A stretch of DNA of 64,000 nucleotides from Nicotiana tabacum (Eukaryota; Streptophyta; Magnoliopsida; Solanales; Solanaceae), in NCBI RefSeq assembly GCF_000715075.1, contig NC_134094.1, forward strand, positions 80,491,120 to 80,555,119, written 5' to 3'. The notes beneath the pieces are model-generated. The model was not told the origin of the DNA. It did no database searches and saw only the letters and a list, made by a program, of their open reading frames with translations. Within the stretch, counting starts at the first letter, position 1. Every line of letters starts with the position of its first letter. Shown one piece after another: positions 38,641-50,520 of the stretch. A program made the position numbers and the translations under genes.

Positions 38641-38645
38641 TCTAC

Positions 38646-41600
38646 CACGCTTCATGCGTACAGTAAACTCTATCCTTCAGGGATTTTAATTTTAATAGGA
38701 GCATTTACAGCTGAAATATGATATTTAATTTTGGATCAATAAATACTTCTGGCATTTGACTTGAATTATCTTTTAAGCGATGATTATATTAATGATAATT
38801 CAATTCATATAGCATATTTTTCAACTGTTTTATTCCATCCCCCAAATGTTAGAAAAACCAACATATATCCCAAATCTTCTTTGGAAAACATATCTTTGTG
38901 CATTGTGGTAGAGAAATTAATCATATACCACACATCAAAAGTTATTAGATAGTAAAAATATTTGGTTTCTGATCCTAAACCAATTGTGAGGGGATGACTT
39001 ATCATATTTTGTTGGTCTGATGCATACAAGTGCCGCTGTATGCAATTTAGAAAATCTTAGACCAACACATGAGGCTTCGTTCTCATAAGCAATAGTTTAG
39101 CCATTAATAGGAGGTATTCAATGTTAAACTAGCTTGGATATAAACCAGCATCATCAAGATGAATTATCTTGATTTCATAATCTGAAAATTATGTTCTTAA
39201 TTGAGAAAGACAATTTCAAATGTTAAACTGCAGGTTGACAATAAACATACATGTAACCATCTTATATATGCATCTATAAGTGGTTCACATGATAGGTGAA
39301 TGGGCTCATATTCACCTTTTATATATTTCAGAATTCGTAGATTTTAGTCCCAACTTTAGTTGGTATAATCAAGTTATTATGAGAACAACCAACACAAGAG
39401 AATTCTTGAAGAATCTTCTAGTTGTTCAGTATATGCTTATCTGAATTCTCAAATAGCTCATTTAAAAATGACAAATGAAAACTTAAAGTTTATCATGGCA
39501 TGTGCTATCTCTAAGTAAACTTTTGGTTTACTATGGCATAAACTTTTGCATCAGTAAACTTCTGATTTACTGTGGCTACTTTTGTATCAGTAAATTTTTG
39601 ATTTACTGTGGCTGCTTTTGCATTAGTAAACTTCTGGTATACTGTGATACATGATGTAGTACAAATTTGAAGAATAAGGCGGGTAACTTTTCACATACAT
39701 ATTTACCCCATATGATTGTGGAAACATGAAGATTTTCAATCTTTCAATCATTTGTAGTCTCAATATGATAGCCATTTGTATCAGTAAACTTCGGGTTTAC
39801 TACATCATATGTTTTGACCATAATCATATAATAAGAATGATATATTTGTATATAAGCTCTCCGAGAGCCTTCGTTTATTATCCACAATCTAATATTTATC
39901 GGACACTACTGGTGCCATGTGTCTTCTAGACAAACATCTAGCTCTTCAGGAGTTATTGATACATTTTATACTATCAAATATTGCTCAGACACTTCTGGTA
40001 TCATGAGAAAAAATCATAATCAAATTAACAATATAAAGACAATTTTAAATTTATAAATGTAAGAAATCAAGAATTTCAATATTTTTACCACCAACTTTGT
40101 GTCTCCTTCAGAGAGAAACGCCATTAACATATGAATATTTTATATCAAATCGGCAACTACATAGTCATTACATCCTTCAGGGAAATATACATGAGTTGTT
40201 ATTTTCTTCGGGGTAGTTAATAACAACTAACCATAATATATCAATATGGTTGTAGTAGAAAATATTCTACAAGAATGCTTTTGCTTTAGAATGATACTTA
40301 ATATAATTATCCAAGATGTTTTACGTACAACAAGTACGTGTGGCAATTATCTTTATGCTACAAAAATAATATTTATATCATCTGTTATTCTAGCTCTTCC
40401 GGAGGTGAGTTATGGTATTTCTTCATTCACTACAGGGAATGAAAATGTGCTTCAAAAATAACTTTGAATAGCTCATTATTTTATTTACGCACAGAAAGAC
40501 ACAGTTTCATAATATTTTCCTGCTTCGGAAGAAAATTTCAATTGTGTTACTTCTTCAGGAGTAAATTGAAATACGAAAAATTGAGCATATATTCTCTCAA
40601 TCATATTACCTCTTCTGGAGGTAATTACAATATATTTACATCAAGAGCACGTTCATATTTATGACTTTATTAATATTATCACATTCACTTCAGGGAATGG
40701 ATTAATATTTATCAGAAATTCTCATCCTTCAGGAAATCGAATATAATTATCTGAACACGCATTAACCACATCAAATTATGGTGTTTCAACCTCTTTTAAA
40801 ATATTTACTAATTCAGGAGCATATCGAGGCGTGCATATAATATAAAGAATATTTCTCTAGCTTATCTTTAATTGTAACCATAAAAAGCCTAAATTATCAC
40901 TTCTGGTGGTTAACAAAATTTAGTTACAATGAGATATACGAAACATAACCATTTATGGTGGTTGTATATTTCTTGCAAACTCTGCTAGAGTTTAAGTGGA
41001 TCTAACAATGTTATCCACTTCGTAATCCTTGATTAAGATAATTAGGATGAAAGCAAATACCAAAATACGCACTGTACACGTAATATATAACCAAGCAAGC
41101 GATGATAAAGATATTAAAATATAAGCAAAAGGCTCAAATTAAATTATGCAAATTTGGCCACTCCAGATGTAAGTAATATCTACATCACTATTAGCAAGAA
41201 GAAAAACTCACCACCTCAAGGATATAATGTGTCTTATGATTCGCCTTGCATCGGAGATGAACACTCAAACGAATCTGAAGTTTAAATGTGCGCCAGCTTT
41301 GAAACACAAGTGTCAGAACCGCGGACAAGATCTCCACTGGGAGGCCTCACCGGAAACCTCACCAAACGCTGACCGAAATTTAAGTGAGAAAATAAACCAG
41401 GGGACTAAAACCTTTATCCATGACCTCGAACTCAGAAACGGATAGTCGAAATCAACTCCGTCTCCGCAACACCATAGAAATCCAAATCTTAAACCATTTT
41501 TGTAGTGAGAAGAAACAAAATTTTCTTTTGATAATTTTTATACAAGAAAATTAAAACCGAAAATCAGAAGAGAAATCCTCGATTTTGTCCAAAACCCCTT

Positions 41601-41763
41601 CTGTTCGTTCTCACTCTGTTTTTCCGATTGTCCCCTCTCGTTTTCAATTTCTTGAAATTCAAGTTTCTCTAGAATTTCCTCAACATAATACAAGGACCCA
41701 ATTTCAAATTCCCAAAATTTTTGGAGCCACATAACAATTTTTTCACTTACTTGATGACAGAGT
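38646..41763 (-). other. 5' internal part of the copia element, no readable gag/integrase
   Basis: This 3.1 kb should hold copia gag, protease and integrase, but no frame on the minus strand shows a zinc knuckle, protease or integrase motif. From about 38670 to 40910 it carries a reiterated short motif CTTC(A/T/C)GG, often as CTTCAGGGA or TCTTC(T/C)GGAGGT, every few dozen bases. A 36-bp tandem repeat lies at 39513-39650. It may be a fast-decayed coding region or a non-coding replacement, as in non-autonomous derivatives. Confidence 0.5.
39513..39650. repeat. 36-39-bp tandem repeat, about 3.5 copies
   Basis: AGTAAACTT(C/T)TG(A/G)TTTACTRTGGC repeats with a period of 36-39 bases. A separate copy lies near 39783. 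Confidence 0.8.
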
Positions 41764-41778
41764 CTCGTGCTGATAACG
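41764..41778 (-). other. Putative primer-binding site of the copia element
   Basis: On the minus strand CGTTATCAGCACGAG follows the 5' LTR directly. It contains TATCAG of the usual initiator-tRNA site and then diverges. Confidence 0.5.
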
Positions 41779-42147
41779 TGTTATAAAATAAAGACTGTAA
41801 AGTAAAGACAAGTATAGAGAGAAACTGATATATTATTCAAACTTGTGTACATAATGAACTGAAAATTCCTCTATTTATAGAAGAAAGGAAGCAGCTGCGA
41901 GGCTTTTCAGGAAGCAGCTGCAAGGCTTTTCTTTAGCTGCTTGTAAGCTGTCTGCATGAAGCTGCTTGCAACATGCCTGTTTAATAAGAAGCTGCTGCAA
42001 ATCATTTCATTGAGCTGCTTGCAACCTGCTTGCATCAGCTGCTTGTAGATAAACTTCAACATAGTACTAAATGGATAATCTTCTTCAGGAAGATTATCTA
42101 TAGCGGAGTAATAAATGAACATCCACAATATAATTATTTTCATAACA
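41779..42147 (-). repeat. 5' LTR of the copia element
   Basis: 369 bases, the partner of 25873-26235, ending at the A-rich right flank. Confidence 0.9.
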
Positions 42148-42262
42148 AAAAAAATTACTTCTTCATTTTTTTGGTCATTTTTTTGGTAAACTAGATACTT
42201 AATTAAATAATAATAAAAGCACAAACATGTTTGTATGGTTGTCAAGTGGCCAACATCTTCTA

Positions 42263-44725
42263 TCTATATATTATTAAAAGGAGAGGAAAAATCTCTCTCC
42301 TTAAGCTAAGTGGTAGCCTAGAAAAAAATCACATAGCATAAGTAGTTAATAATTAGTTATTTAGTTAATAATTAGTTATTGGTTATTGTTTTTGTATTTA
42401 AATATTTATAAAATAATAAAATAAAATATTTTATAATAAAAACGAAAATTAACAAAAATAACTGTCCATTCAAATTGGATGGTAGTTTCAAGTTGGAGTT
42501 TTTAAATTATTTTAAATAAAAAACTAAAATTACAAAAGATAGTGCCAATTCAAAATTTCTTTGTTTTCCTTAATAATTTTTGTTTTTCTTTTTAAAACTA
42601 CAAAGTTTATTTATTCAGAAAATATTATTGAGAATAATAGAACAAAATATAAATTATAAAAATATATATCTTCTATTATATTATTAAAAGCAAGTAGCAT
42701 ACAAAAATTTAAATAAAGTATATATATATTATTAAAAGGAAAGGAAAAAACCCTCTCCTTAAGTCAAGCGGTAGCCTAGAAAAAAATCACATGGCATAAG
42801 TAGTTAATAATTAGTTATTTAGTTAATAATTAGTTATTGGTTATTATTTTTGTATTTAAATATTTATAAAATAATAAAATAAAATATTTAATAATAAAAA
42901 ACAAAAATTAACAAAAACAACTGTCCATTCAAATTGGAGGGTAGTTTCAAGTTGGAGTTTTTAAATTATTTTAAAGTAAAAAACTAAAATTACAAAAAAT
43001 AATGCCAATTCAAATTTTCTTTGTTTTCCCTAATAATTTTTGTTTTTCTTTTTAAAACTACAAAGTTTATTTATTCAGAAAATATTATTGAGAATAATAG
43101 AATAAAATATAAATTATAAAAATATATATCTTCTATTATATTATTAAAAGAAAGTAGCATACAAAAATTTAAATAAAGTAATATGCTAATAAAAATTTCT
43201 ATTAATAATAAAATAATACTAAATATGGATAATATAATAAAGAAAAATACAAAACAAAAAAGTTATTCGATGACTATAGAAGTCTCTTTAATTTAATAGA
43301 GATTTTTTTCATTAAAGTTCAGATAATATTATTGAGAACAATCTATATATTATTAAAAGGAGAGGAAAAAGCCATCTCCTTAAGCCAAGTGGTAGCCTAG
43401 AAAAAAACCACATGGTTTAAGTAGTTAATAATTAGTTATTTAGTTAATAATTAGTTATTGGTTATTATTTTTGTATTTAAATATTTACAAAATAATAAAA
43501 TAAAATATTTTATAATAAATAACGAAAATTAACAAAAACAACTGTCCATTCAAATTGGAGGGTAATTTCAAGTTGGAGTTTTTAAATTATTTTAAAATAA
43601 AAAACTAAAATTACAAAACATAATGCCAATTAAAAATTTCTTTGTTTTCCTTAATAATTTTTGTTTTTCTTTTTAAAACTACAAAGTTTATTTATTCAAA
43701 AAATATTATTGAGAATAATAGAACAAAATATAAATTATAATAATATATATCTTCTATTATATTATTAAAAGAAAGTAGCATACAAAAATTTAAATAAAGT
43801 AATATGCTAATAAAAGTTTCTATTAACAATGAAATAATACTAAATATGGATAATATAATAAAGAAAAATACAAAACAAAAAAGTTATTCGGTGACTATAT
43901 AAGTCTCTTTAATTTAATAGAGATTTTATTCATTAAAGTTCAGATAATGTTATTGAGAACATAAGGATAAAATTTAAAATAAAAATATTTAAAGAGTACT
44001 AAAATATATATCTTCTATTATATTACAAAAAAGAAAGTATAGTAGACAAAAATATTAAACAAAGTAATATGCTAATAAAAATTTCTATTACCAATGTAAA
44101 AATACTAAATATTGGATAAGTATAACAAAACAAATATAAAATAAAAAAGTTATTCAATGACTATACAAGTCTCTTTAATTTAATAAAGCTTTTATTCATT
44201 AAAATTCAGACAATATTATTGAGAATATTGGAATAAAATTAAAATAAAAACAATATTTCAAGAGTAATAAAATATATATCTTCTATTATATTACAAAAAA
44301 AAAGTAGTAGACAAAAATATTAAACAAAGTAATATGCTAATAAAAATTTCTATTAACAATATAATTATATTAAATATTGGATAATATAATAAAGAAAAAT
44401 ACATAATAAAAAATAACTAATTGACTATATAAGTCCCTTTAATTTAATAGAGATTTTATTCATTAAAATTCAGATAATATTATTGACAACAACAGAATAA
44501 AATTTAAAATAAAAAATATTTCAACATTAATAAAATATATATCTTCTCTTATATTACAAAAAGAAAGTGTGCAGACAAAAAAGATTTTATTATTGGGCAT
44601 ATCATATTGACAAATAAGATAAAATTGAAATTTATTAAATTAATACGATCTAATATTTCAAACAAGTCCGATCATAATTTAATTAAATTAATATTAACCG
44701 CGCATCGCGCGGGTACGACTACTAG
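42263..44725 (+). mobile_element. Non-autonomous Helitron with repeated 5' ends
   Basis: It starts TCTATATATTATTAAAAG after an A and ends CTAG before a T, as Helitrons do. A GC hairpin (CCGCGC-ATC-GCGCGG, 44698-44712) stands about 9 bases before CTAG. No RepHel protein is encoded. The 5' end sequence, followed by CTCTCCTTAAG, GGTAGCCTAGAAAAAA and AGTTAATAATTAGTTATT, occurs three times (42263, about 42723, 43342), while only one 3' hairpin end is present. The 3' half adds a roughly 262-bp internal repeat marked by ATATATCTTCTATTATATTA at about 43743, 44003, 44271 and 44531. Confidence 0.85.
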
Positions 44726-44839
44726 TTATTAGTTAGAGTGTCATTAATATTACACCGCATACTTTTCCTACTAAATGTGGTTCTTAATATGTATGACCAT
44801 ATTGCATCGTTAGCAAAACACCGGAGGAACTACCAAAAT

Positions 44840-46140
44840 TCATGTCTTGTCAAAAAGCTTCGTCTTTGCTCCCTCTTTAGCTAGAAGGTCGGCCACCTGG
44901 TTCTGCTCCCTGAAGTTATGGCTGATTACTGGTTCTCCCTAGGTTCCCCAATCGATCCATCAAAGACCTGTATTCAGAGATAATAGGATTGTAAGGTAAA
45001 TAACCAGTATTTAACATCTTAATAACTTCCATTGAATCAGTGTTAATGGTCAGGGGAGTTAGGTTATGTTCTACTGCTAATCTAAGGCCTTGGAATAAAG
45101 CGCTTAATTCTTCTAGGTTGTTAGTGATGTTCGGAAAGCCTTTCATGAAACCAATAACCAAGTCGTCCAAATGGTTCCTGATTACACCTCTCATACCCCC
45201 TGTCCTTGGGTTCCCAAAGGAGGAGGAGTCAGTAATTAGTTTGTAAGTATCCTTGTCAGGGGGTTCCTACTTAACCCGGATGGTAGTCCACTGCCTTTGC
45301 GATTTGTTTCTGGCCACATGATAGTATTCCATAGCCCTGGCAATGACATTTTGGACTGGTTAGTGGTCCTTCTTATTGTTGAACAAATTATTGTTTCTAG
45401 TTAGCTAGATGTTCCAAAAGCATAAGGGAATGAGGAACTTCCACTAGATGTTGTCATTGAAAGTAATATTCTTAAGTTTAGACCAAATATCATTCTAAGA
45501 GGTTGGGTTAAGATGGAAGGATTGATCTAGTGCTTGATTAGGGGAACATTGGCAAAAGTTAGACCAGAAAGCTTTTGTATTGGTGCATTGAATATGTGAT
45601 GTATGGATTCCTCAGGGTAATTGCAGAAAGTGCAAGAAAGGTTTAAATGGATCCCTACGTTATGGAGATATTTGTTGGTAGGCAGTCTAGAGTGAGCTAG
45701 GAGCCAGGTGAAGGATTTGATCTTATTTGGGACATCTAGTTTCTCAATCCATGTGAAGGAGGTATCTTGGGCTGAGAGGGTACTCCCTTGGGAGTAAAGA
45801 AATGAGTAGACTGAGTTTGAAGAGAATAGACCACTAGTATTAAGGCCCCGTATGGGATTGTCATCCTTCTCACTATTAACAGGGATAAAAGAGTTGTTGA
45901 TAGTATGGATGAGACCCTCATAGATGTGGAATGAAAGGTTGCCCAAGTTTCATTTTTTTTTTTTGCTGAAAAAGGAGAAGATCTTGATGATGTCCTCCCC
46001 AGGAATATTGGGACCACTTATCATGCTATCAATAGGTGCTACATTCGGTACCCAAATTATCAATCTTAATGCGAGAAAAAGAGAGTGGTTGGGATTTAAT
46101 AAAGTGAAGTTTCAGGACAAATATTTCTAAAGATGTCTCG
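44840..46140 (-). pseudogene. L1-type LINE fragment (RNase H and zf-RVT)
   Basis: On the minus strand, 45527-46020 holds a zinc-binding reverse-transcriptase tail (FTWIEKLDVPNKIKSFTWLL, then CTFCNYPEESIHHIF). 44840-45260 holds a plant-type RNase H (NLEELSALFQGLRLAVEHNL, INTDSMEVIKML, and in a further frame SHNFREQNQVADLLAKEG). Stops and frame changes separate them. The RT core and 5' ORF are missing, so this is a 5'-truncated dead copy. A similar RNase H also exists as a host domain, but the zf-RVT partner argues for a LINE. Confidence 0.75.
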
Positions 46141-47485
46141 TAAAAATATTTTAAAATATCAGTCACGATGTTTGAATATCTAGAGAGACGTAAGAGATAT
46201 TTAACATCTCTCGAGATTGTTTGGGGGAGGAAAAGGGGAAGGTAGGAAAAGAAAGGAGGGGGAAAGAGTATGGGGCTTTGTGTAAATAAAATTTCTTTGG
46301 AGCTTTTAAAATATGTGCTATTAATACTAAAACACAAAAAATATCTTTCCCTTATTAATCAAAGAGATTTTTTCCTTCCTATACAATATTTGAAACTTAT
46401 TTACTAAAATTGGCCTAATTTTATATATTACCCGCCCTGAACAAGGATTACTTACAAATTATATACAATATATTATTAGTACCTTAAATTAGGAGATTTA
46501 GTTACATCCTTTTTTCTATTTTCTCTCTACTCTCTTTCAATAAGACTCCTTCCAGTTGTGTATTACCTATTTTAAGCCACAATTAGTATAACTCTTCTCT
46601 CTTTTTGCCGCCTCCCTCCTAAATAGAAACCAATATCAGTTCTTCATTTTCAAGTTAAGCCAACGGCAGGTCATAACTTCCATCGTTTTCAACTTTAGGG
46701 CTATCATCAAGAATCAGAATAGCAAGTTCGAAACAGTATATTGTAGCGCAACTCCAAAAAATTTATTTAAAAAAACTTTACGCTAATAGTTAATTTAGCA
46801 TGTGCAATCAAATCAGTTACTTATGGATTACCATTATCAGTCACTATTGCTGCTACAATATTCAAGTTTTTCGGTTTAAACAAACATGAATCGGTGCACA
46901 TGAGTCAATTTGGAATTCATTCTCTACTTTTCTTTCTTTAAACAATCGAGTAAGAAAAGAATAATGTATGATACAATAACATACAAATTAAAAATAAATT
47001 TCATACAAATTTAATACACATTTGATATATTTACAACAACGTACATACTAAAAAAAAAATCATACAACTAATTATACAGTATCAACTTATTTTCAACTTA
47101 TCTACAACTTTCATACATAATTCTTACCCAATTAAATACAACTACAACATCATACAACTTAAATATAATTTTCACACAAATTTTATACAATAGGTCTTTT
47201 GTATATATTTTGTATATGATTTGTATATATTTTGTATGTGGTTTTTTTTCTTCCTCTCTGAAATTTTAATCAATACTTCATCTCTTAATCAATTTTGATA
47301 TATATCAACAACTTTATGTAAAAAGATAGTATTTATAACTTAAATATAAATTTCATACAACGACTCATACAATATACAATTAATTTTCATCTTTCATACA
47401 ACATTAAAAAAAATGCAATTATAAATAAAATACAACCAAATACAGTTTTCATATAAATTTCATACAACTATTATACAATGTTAAC

Positions 47486-47539
<54 letters not shown>

Positions 47540-49080
47540 TCTTCTTCTTCTTCTTCGAATTTCAATCTGAAAATACAGCCAAAATCAAATCTAATCTTCA
47601 CCAAATACCCTCAAAATCGAGATATAAACTCCATAGAATATTCTCAATCATTTGTAATAACACCCAATCCAAACAAAAAATATTTTTTGAAAATCCGAAT
47701 TCGAATTCAAAGCTTTGAACCTTTTTAATGGTTATCAATGGTGGAGAGTCAAACACCTTCAAAATTTATTGATTGACAATTTTAATTCGAACAATCGAGC
47801 CAAATAATTAATATTCATCTGCTGCTAGCCCGCCATCGGAACGCCAACAAGAAAAGAGGAAGCCTAGAAAAGCTTTAAATTGCTAAAAAATTGATCCCGT
47901 TCTTCGCCATTGTTAGAGAAAATTATGAGCTTTAGAAGAAAAAAAAACCTTGTAGAATCGGTCTAGAAAGAGGGTTGATTTCAAATAGAGAAAGAGAAAA
48001 ATCCTTTTGAAAGATTTTTGGTTTTTTTGGGTAAGAAAGGTATTGTGAGGGTTTAAAGGGATTTATTAAATTAAAAGGCTACATTCAAGGGATACTCATT
48101 TAAAACTAATTTGTGTATAATTGGTAGATTGCATATGACCATGTAATTAAGTTAAAACTTGATTAGGGAGAGAATAAGTTTCATATGTAGTATAGATAGG
48201 TAAAAATCTTTTTTTTCTAGGAATTAATATTTGCTTAAGGAGTGTGTCAAAGGCCAAAAGGTCACTTATTATGAACCGGATAGAGTATGTTTAGGCCAAA
48301 GCTCCTCCAGACCAATGGGTGCTAACTCATTCTATATATCAAAATTTTAAGAAATTTCAGCATAATTAATAAAGTTTTTACTGAAGTTGGTGGGTGCTTA
48401 AGCACTCATAAGTATGCACTTGGATCCACTCCTGGTTATTCATCTTTTCAGTTTATATAGATAAATAGATGGAATAAAAAAAATTATGATAACTTGACGT
48501 AAAAGCATATAATTTCCAATAATAGTATTACTAATATCATGAACCGTCTTCTACATGAAAAATACAATACAGAAAGACAACAACTTTTTTCATTTTCTGG
48601 TACTTGACAATACCTTCCAATTAACAAAATGCTACTATAATTAATTGGACATAATTCTTTCTTTTCATGACGAGACCATGTGACCACGAATAAAAAAAAA
48701 CATATTGAGCAGTTCTAAGTGAAACAAGATATCTTAACATTTGGAAAAGGAAATGTTATTTTAACTTTGTGTAGGAAAAACAAATACTACTACGAACTAA
48801 GTAAGAGACAAAAAACAAAAACAAAAAAATGTAGGTTTATAACAAGCATATAGATCATTCTTTTTCTTTTTAAGGGAACTAGGTAGTTTTTGTCGAAAGT
48901 GGAATTACGAACTAAACAGAGTGCACTTTTAAATATTTTTACTGATAAACGCTCTTCCTTCATAGTACTTATTCTGGGAGATATGCGGGGAGATTATAAG
49001 TCTTCCTTAAACCTCAAGGTCTAAAATTACTGGACAAAATAACTTTATTTCCAAGGTAAAGCCAATATTTCATGTTAAAT
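46141..49080. other. AT-rich region with ATACAA-rich tract, no gene
   Basis: From about 46960 to 47480 the sequence is dominated by CATACAA / TTTCATACAA / ATTATACA words, as in some low-complexity plant repeats. The flanks (ATATATTACCCGCC near 46425 and TAATTGGTAGATTGCATATG near 48117) may mark the ends of one element, but I could not confirm TIRs. Confidence 0.4.
47493..47556. repeat. (TA)n-(CTT)n compound microsatellite
   Basis: About 45 bases of TA followed directly by seven CTT units. Confidence 0.95.
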
Positions 49081-49785
49081 GGGGTGTATATAAGTCGGGT
49101 TGACTCGAATTTTTTAATTATCTAACCAAATCAATTTTGGTGGATTTTTAAATCTATAAATCTAACCAAACCAACAAAAATTAGGTTTTTCAATCTCGGG
49201 TTTTTCGGATTTTTCATGTAAAATCTTCATAGCATAAAATATGCAACTTGTGCTCCAAATATTTTTTTTATTCCTAATAGGATACAACTATATAAGTTGT
49301 TATCCAACAAAATAATGTGAGATGAGTCATGACATTGTACTAAAATATTCAACAATAAAGATAATAAAATCGTATAAAACAAATATAGCTAAGTAATAAG
49401 TCATAATAAAAATGAACCTAATCTAAAACTAAGTCATGCTAAAATAAGTATGACTAATAGGTACGACTAACAAGTACTAAGTATTACTTAGATGGCTAAA
49501 CAATAAAAAAATAAGTTATGCATTTTCATTATCTAAACCAATGCAAAACTAAATAAATATATCCAATAATTATTGAATTTCTTTTGTTAGCATTAATATT
49601 GAATTAGTTTTGCTTTGAATTTTATTTGAATTACTAACATTTATGGGCTATATAATGTATTGGACCATTTAAAAATACTAAGCCCAAGCTTGAAATAATA
49701 AGTTGAAAGAGAACTATGAAAAATCTAAGAAATATTCATAAATTACATTACAATAAATATTTTTATGTATAAAATATTTTAAGAA

Positions 49786-49843
<58 letters not shown>

Positions 49844-49988
49844 AGGTTTATTTGATTTTGAATTGATCTTTTTTGATTTGATTTTGAATTGATCTTTTTT
49901 AATTAAAACCAAATCAAACCAATTATGATGTTATTTTTTTTCCAACACTAAACCAAACCATAGTTGAATTTATTTTTTGTACACCCCT
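49081..49988. mobile_element. hAT-like non-autonomous element
   Basis: GGGGTGTA at the left and TACACCCC at the right are inverted. Next to them lie GTCGGGTT and repeated AACCAAACCA / TTGGTTT words. Flanks ATGTTAAA and ATGCCAAA match at 6 of 8 bases and could be a worn 8-bp target duplication. There is no coding capacity. It holds the (TA)n run at 49788-49840. Confidence 0.5.
49788..49840. repeat. (TA)n microsatellite
   Basis: An uninterrupted TA run of about 53 bases inside the hAT-like element. Confidence 0.95.
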
Positions 49989-50085
49989 GATGCCAAATAA
50001 CGCGTCCAGTTCATCCTAACTATCTTACACAATCAAGTAGATTAATACTTACTGTATGATAAGAAAAGCGGAATAATTTTCTTTT

Positions 50086-50488
50086 CTATGTACAGATACT
50101 CCTGGACAGATCATAAGCATATTTCAGTGCCTCGTCCACTAGAACACTGATGAAGAGAATGTAAACAAGGATATAAAGAGGATGTTGCTTTTTCAACGGT
50201 GACTGAGCTGGAAAAGGGGGCTTACAATGGATATGGAATTGGCTAAAAGTGTACAGCCCTAAAGCGCACACCAACAAGGCAACAACGGTACACTCCAAAC
50301 TAGTAAAGATGAAACCAACTGCACATCAATCAGAGAAGACAGAACGTTGCAACAGTAATTTTGTTCAAAGATGCTAACCATAAACTACAAAAATAATAGT
50401 ACAAAATACCTAGGAGTGAACCAAAATGGGACGTACATACTATTTTGCGGAGGTGAATAGGAGATGTGAAAGTAATGAAGCCTGCCAT
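50086..50488 (-). CDS. Candidate small membrane protein, two exons, 103 aa
   Basis: I do not recognise this protein. Exon 1 is 50488-50410 (ATG GCA GGC...) and exon 2 is 50318-50086 (stop TAG). The 91-base T-rich intron has donor CTAG/GTATTTT and acceptor GATGTGCAG/TT, and joining keeps the frame. The product has a short polar head, a hydrophobic stretch across the junction and into exon 2 (LLVGFIFTSLECTVVALLVC), a loop with HCKPPFPAQSPLKKQ, a second hydrophobic stretch (YILVYILFISVLV) and a polar tail. It begins 32 bases after the NOP56 stop on the same strand, so it could be a separate gene, a second cistron, or just a spliced NOP56 3' UTR with a chance frame. Confidence 0.35.
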
Positions 50489-50520
50489 GGCTTAAATCAG
50501 GTGGGCAAGACCTTACAGAT

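Larger units (their letters stand above)
25873..42147 (-). mobile_element. Ty1-copia element, split by a gypsy insertion
   Basis: Direct LTRs at 25873-26235 and 41779-42147 begin TGTTAT and end ATAACA on the minus strand. Flanks are AAAAG at the left and AAAAA at the right, a probable 5-bp target duplication with one change. Without the 10.65-kb gypsy insertion (27990-38640) the element is about 5.6 kb. The pol remnant near the left LTR is on the minus strand, so the right LTR is the 5' one. Just inside the left LTR lies a purine tract (CCAAGGGGGAG on the minus strand). It is inactive: pol is broken, and the 5' half shows no readable gag, protease or integrase. Confidence 0.85.
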
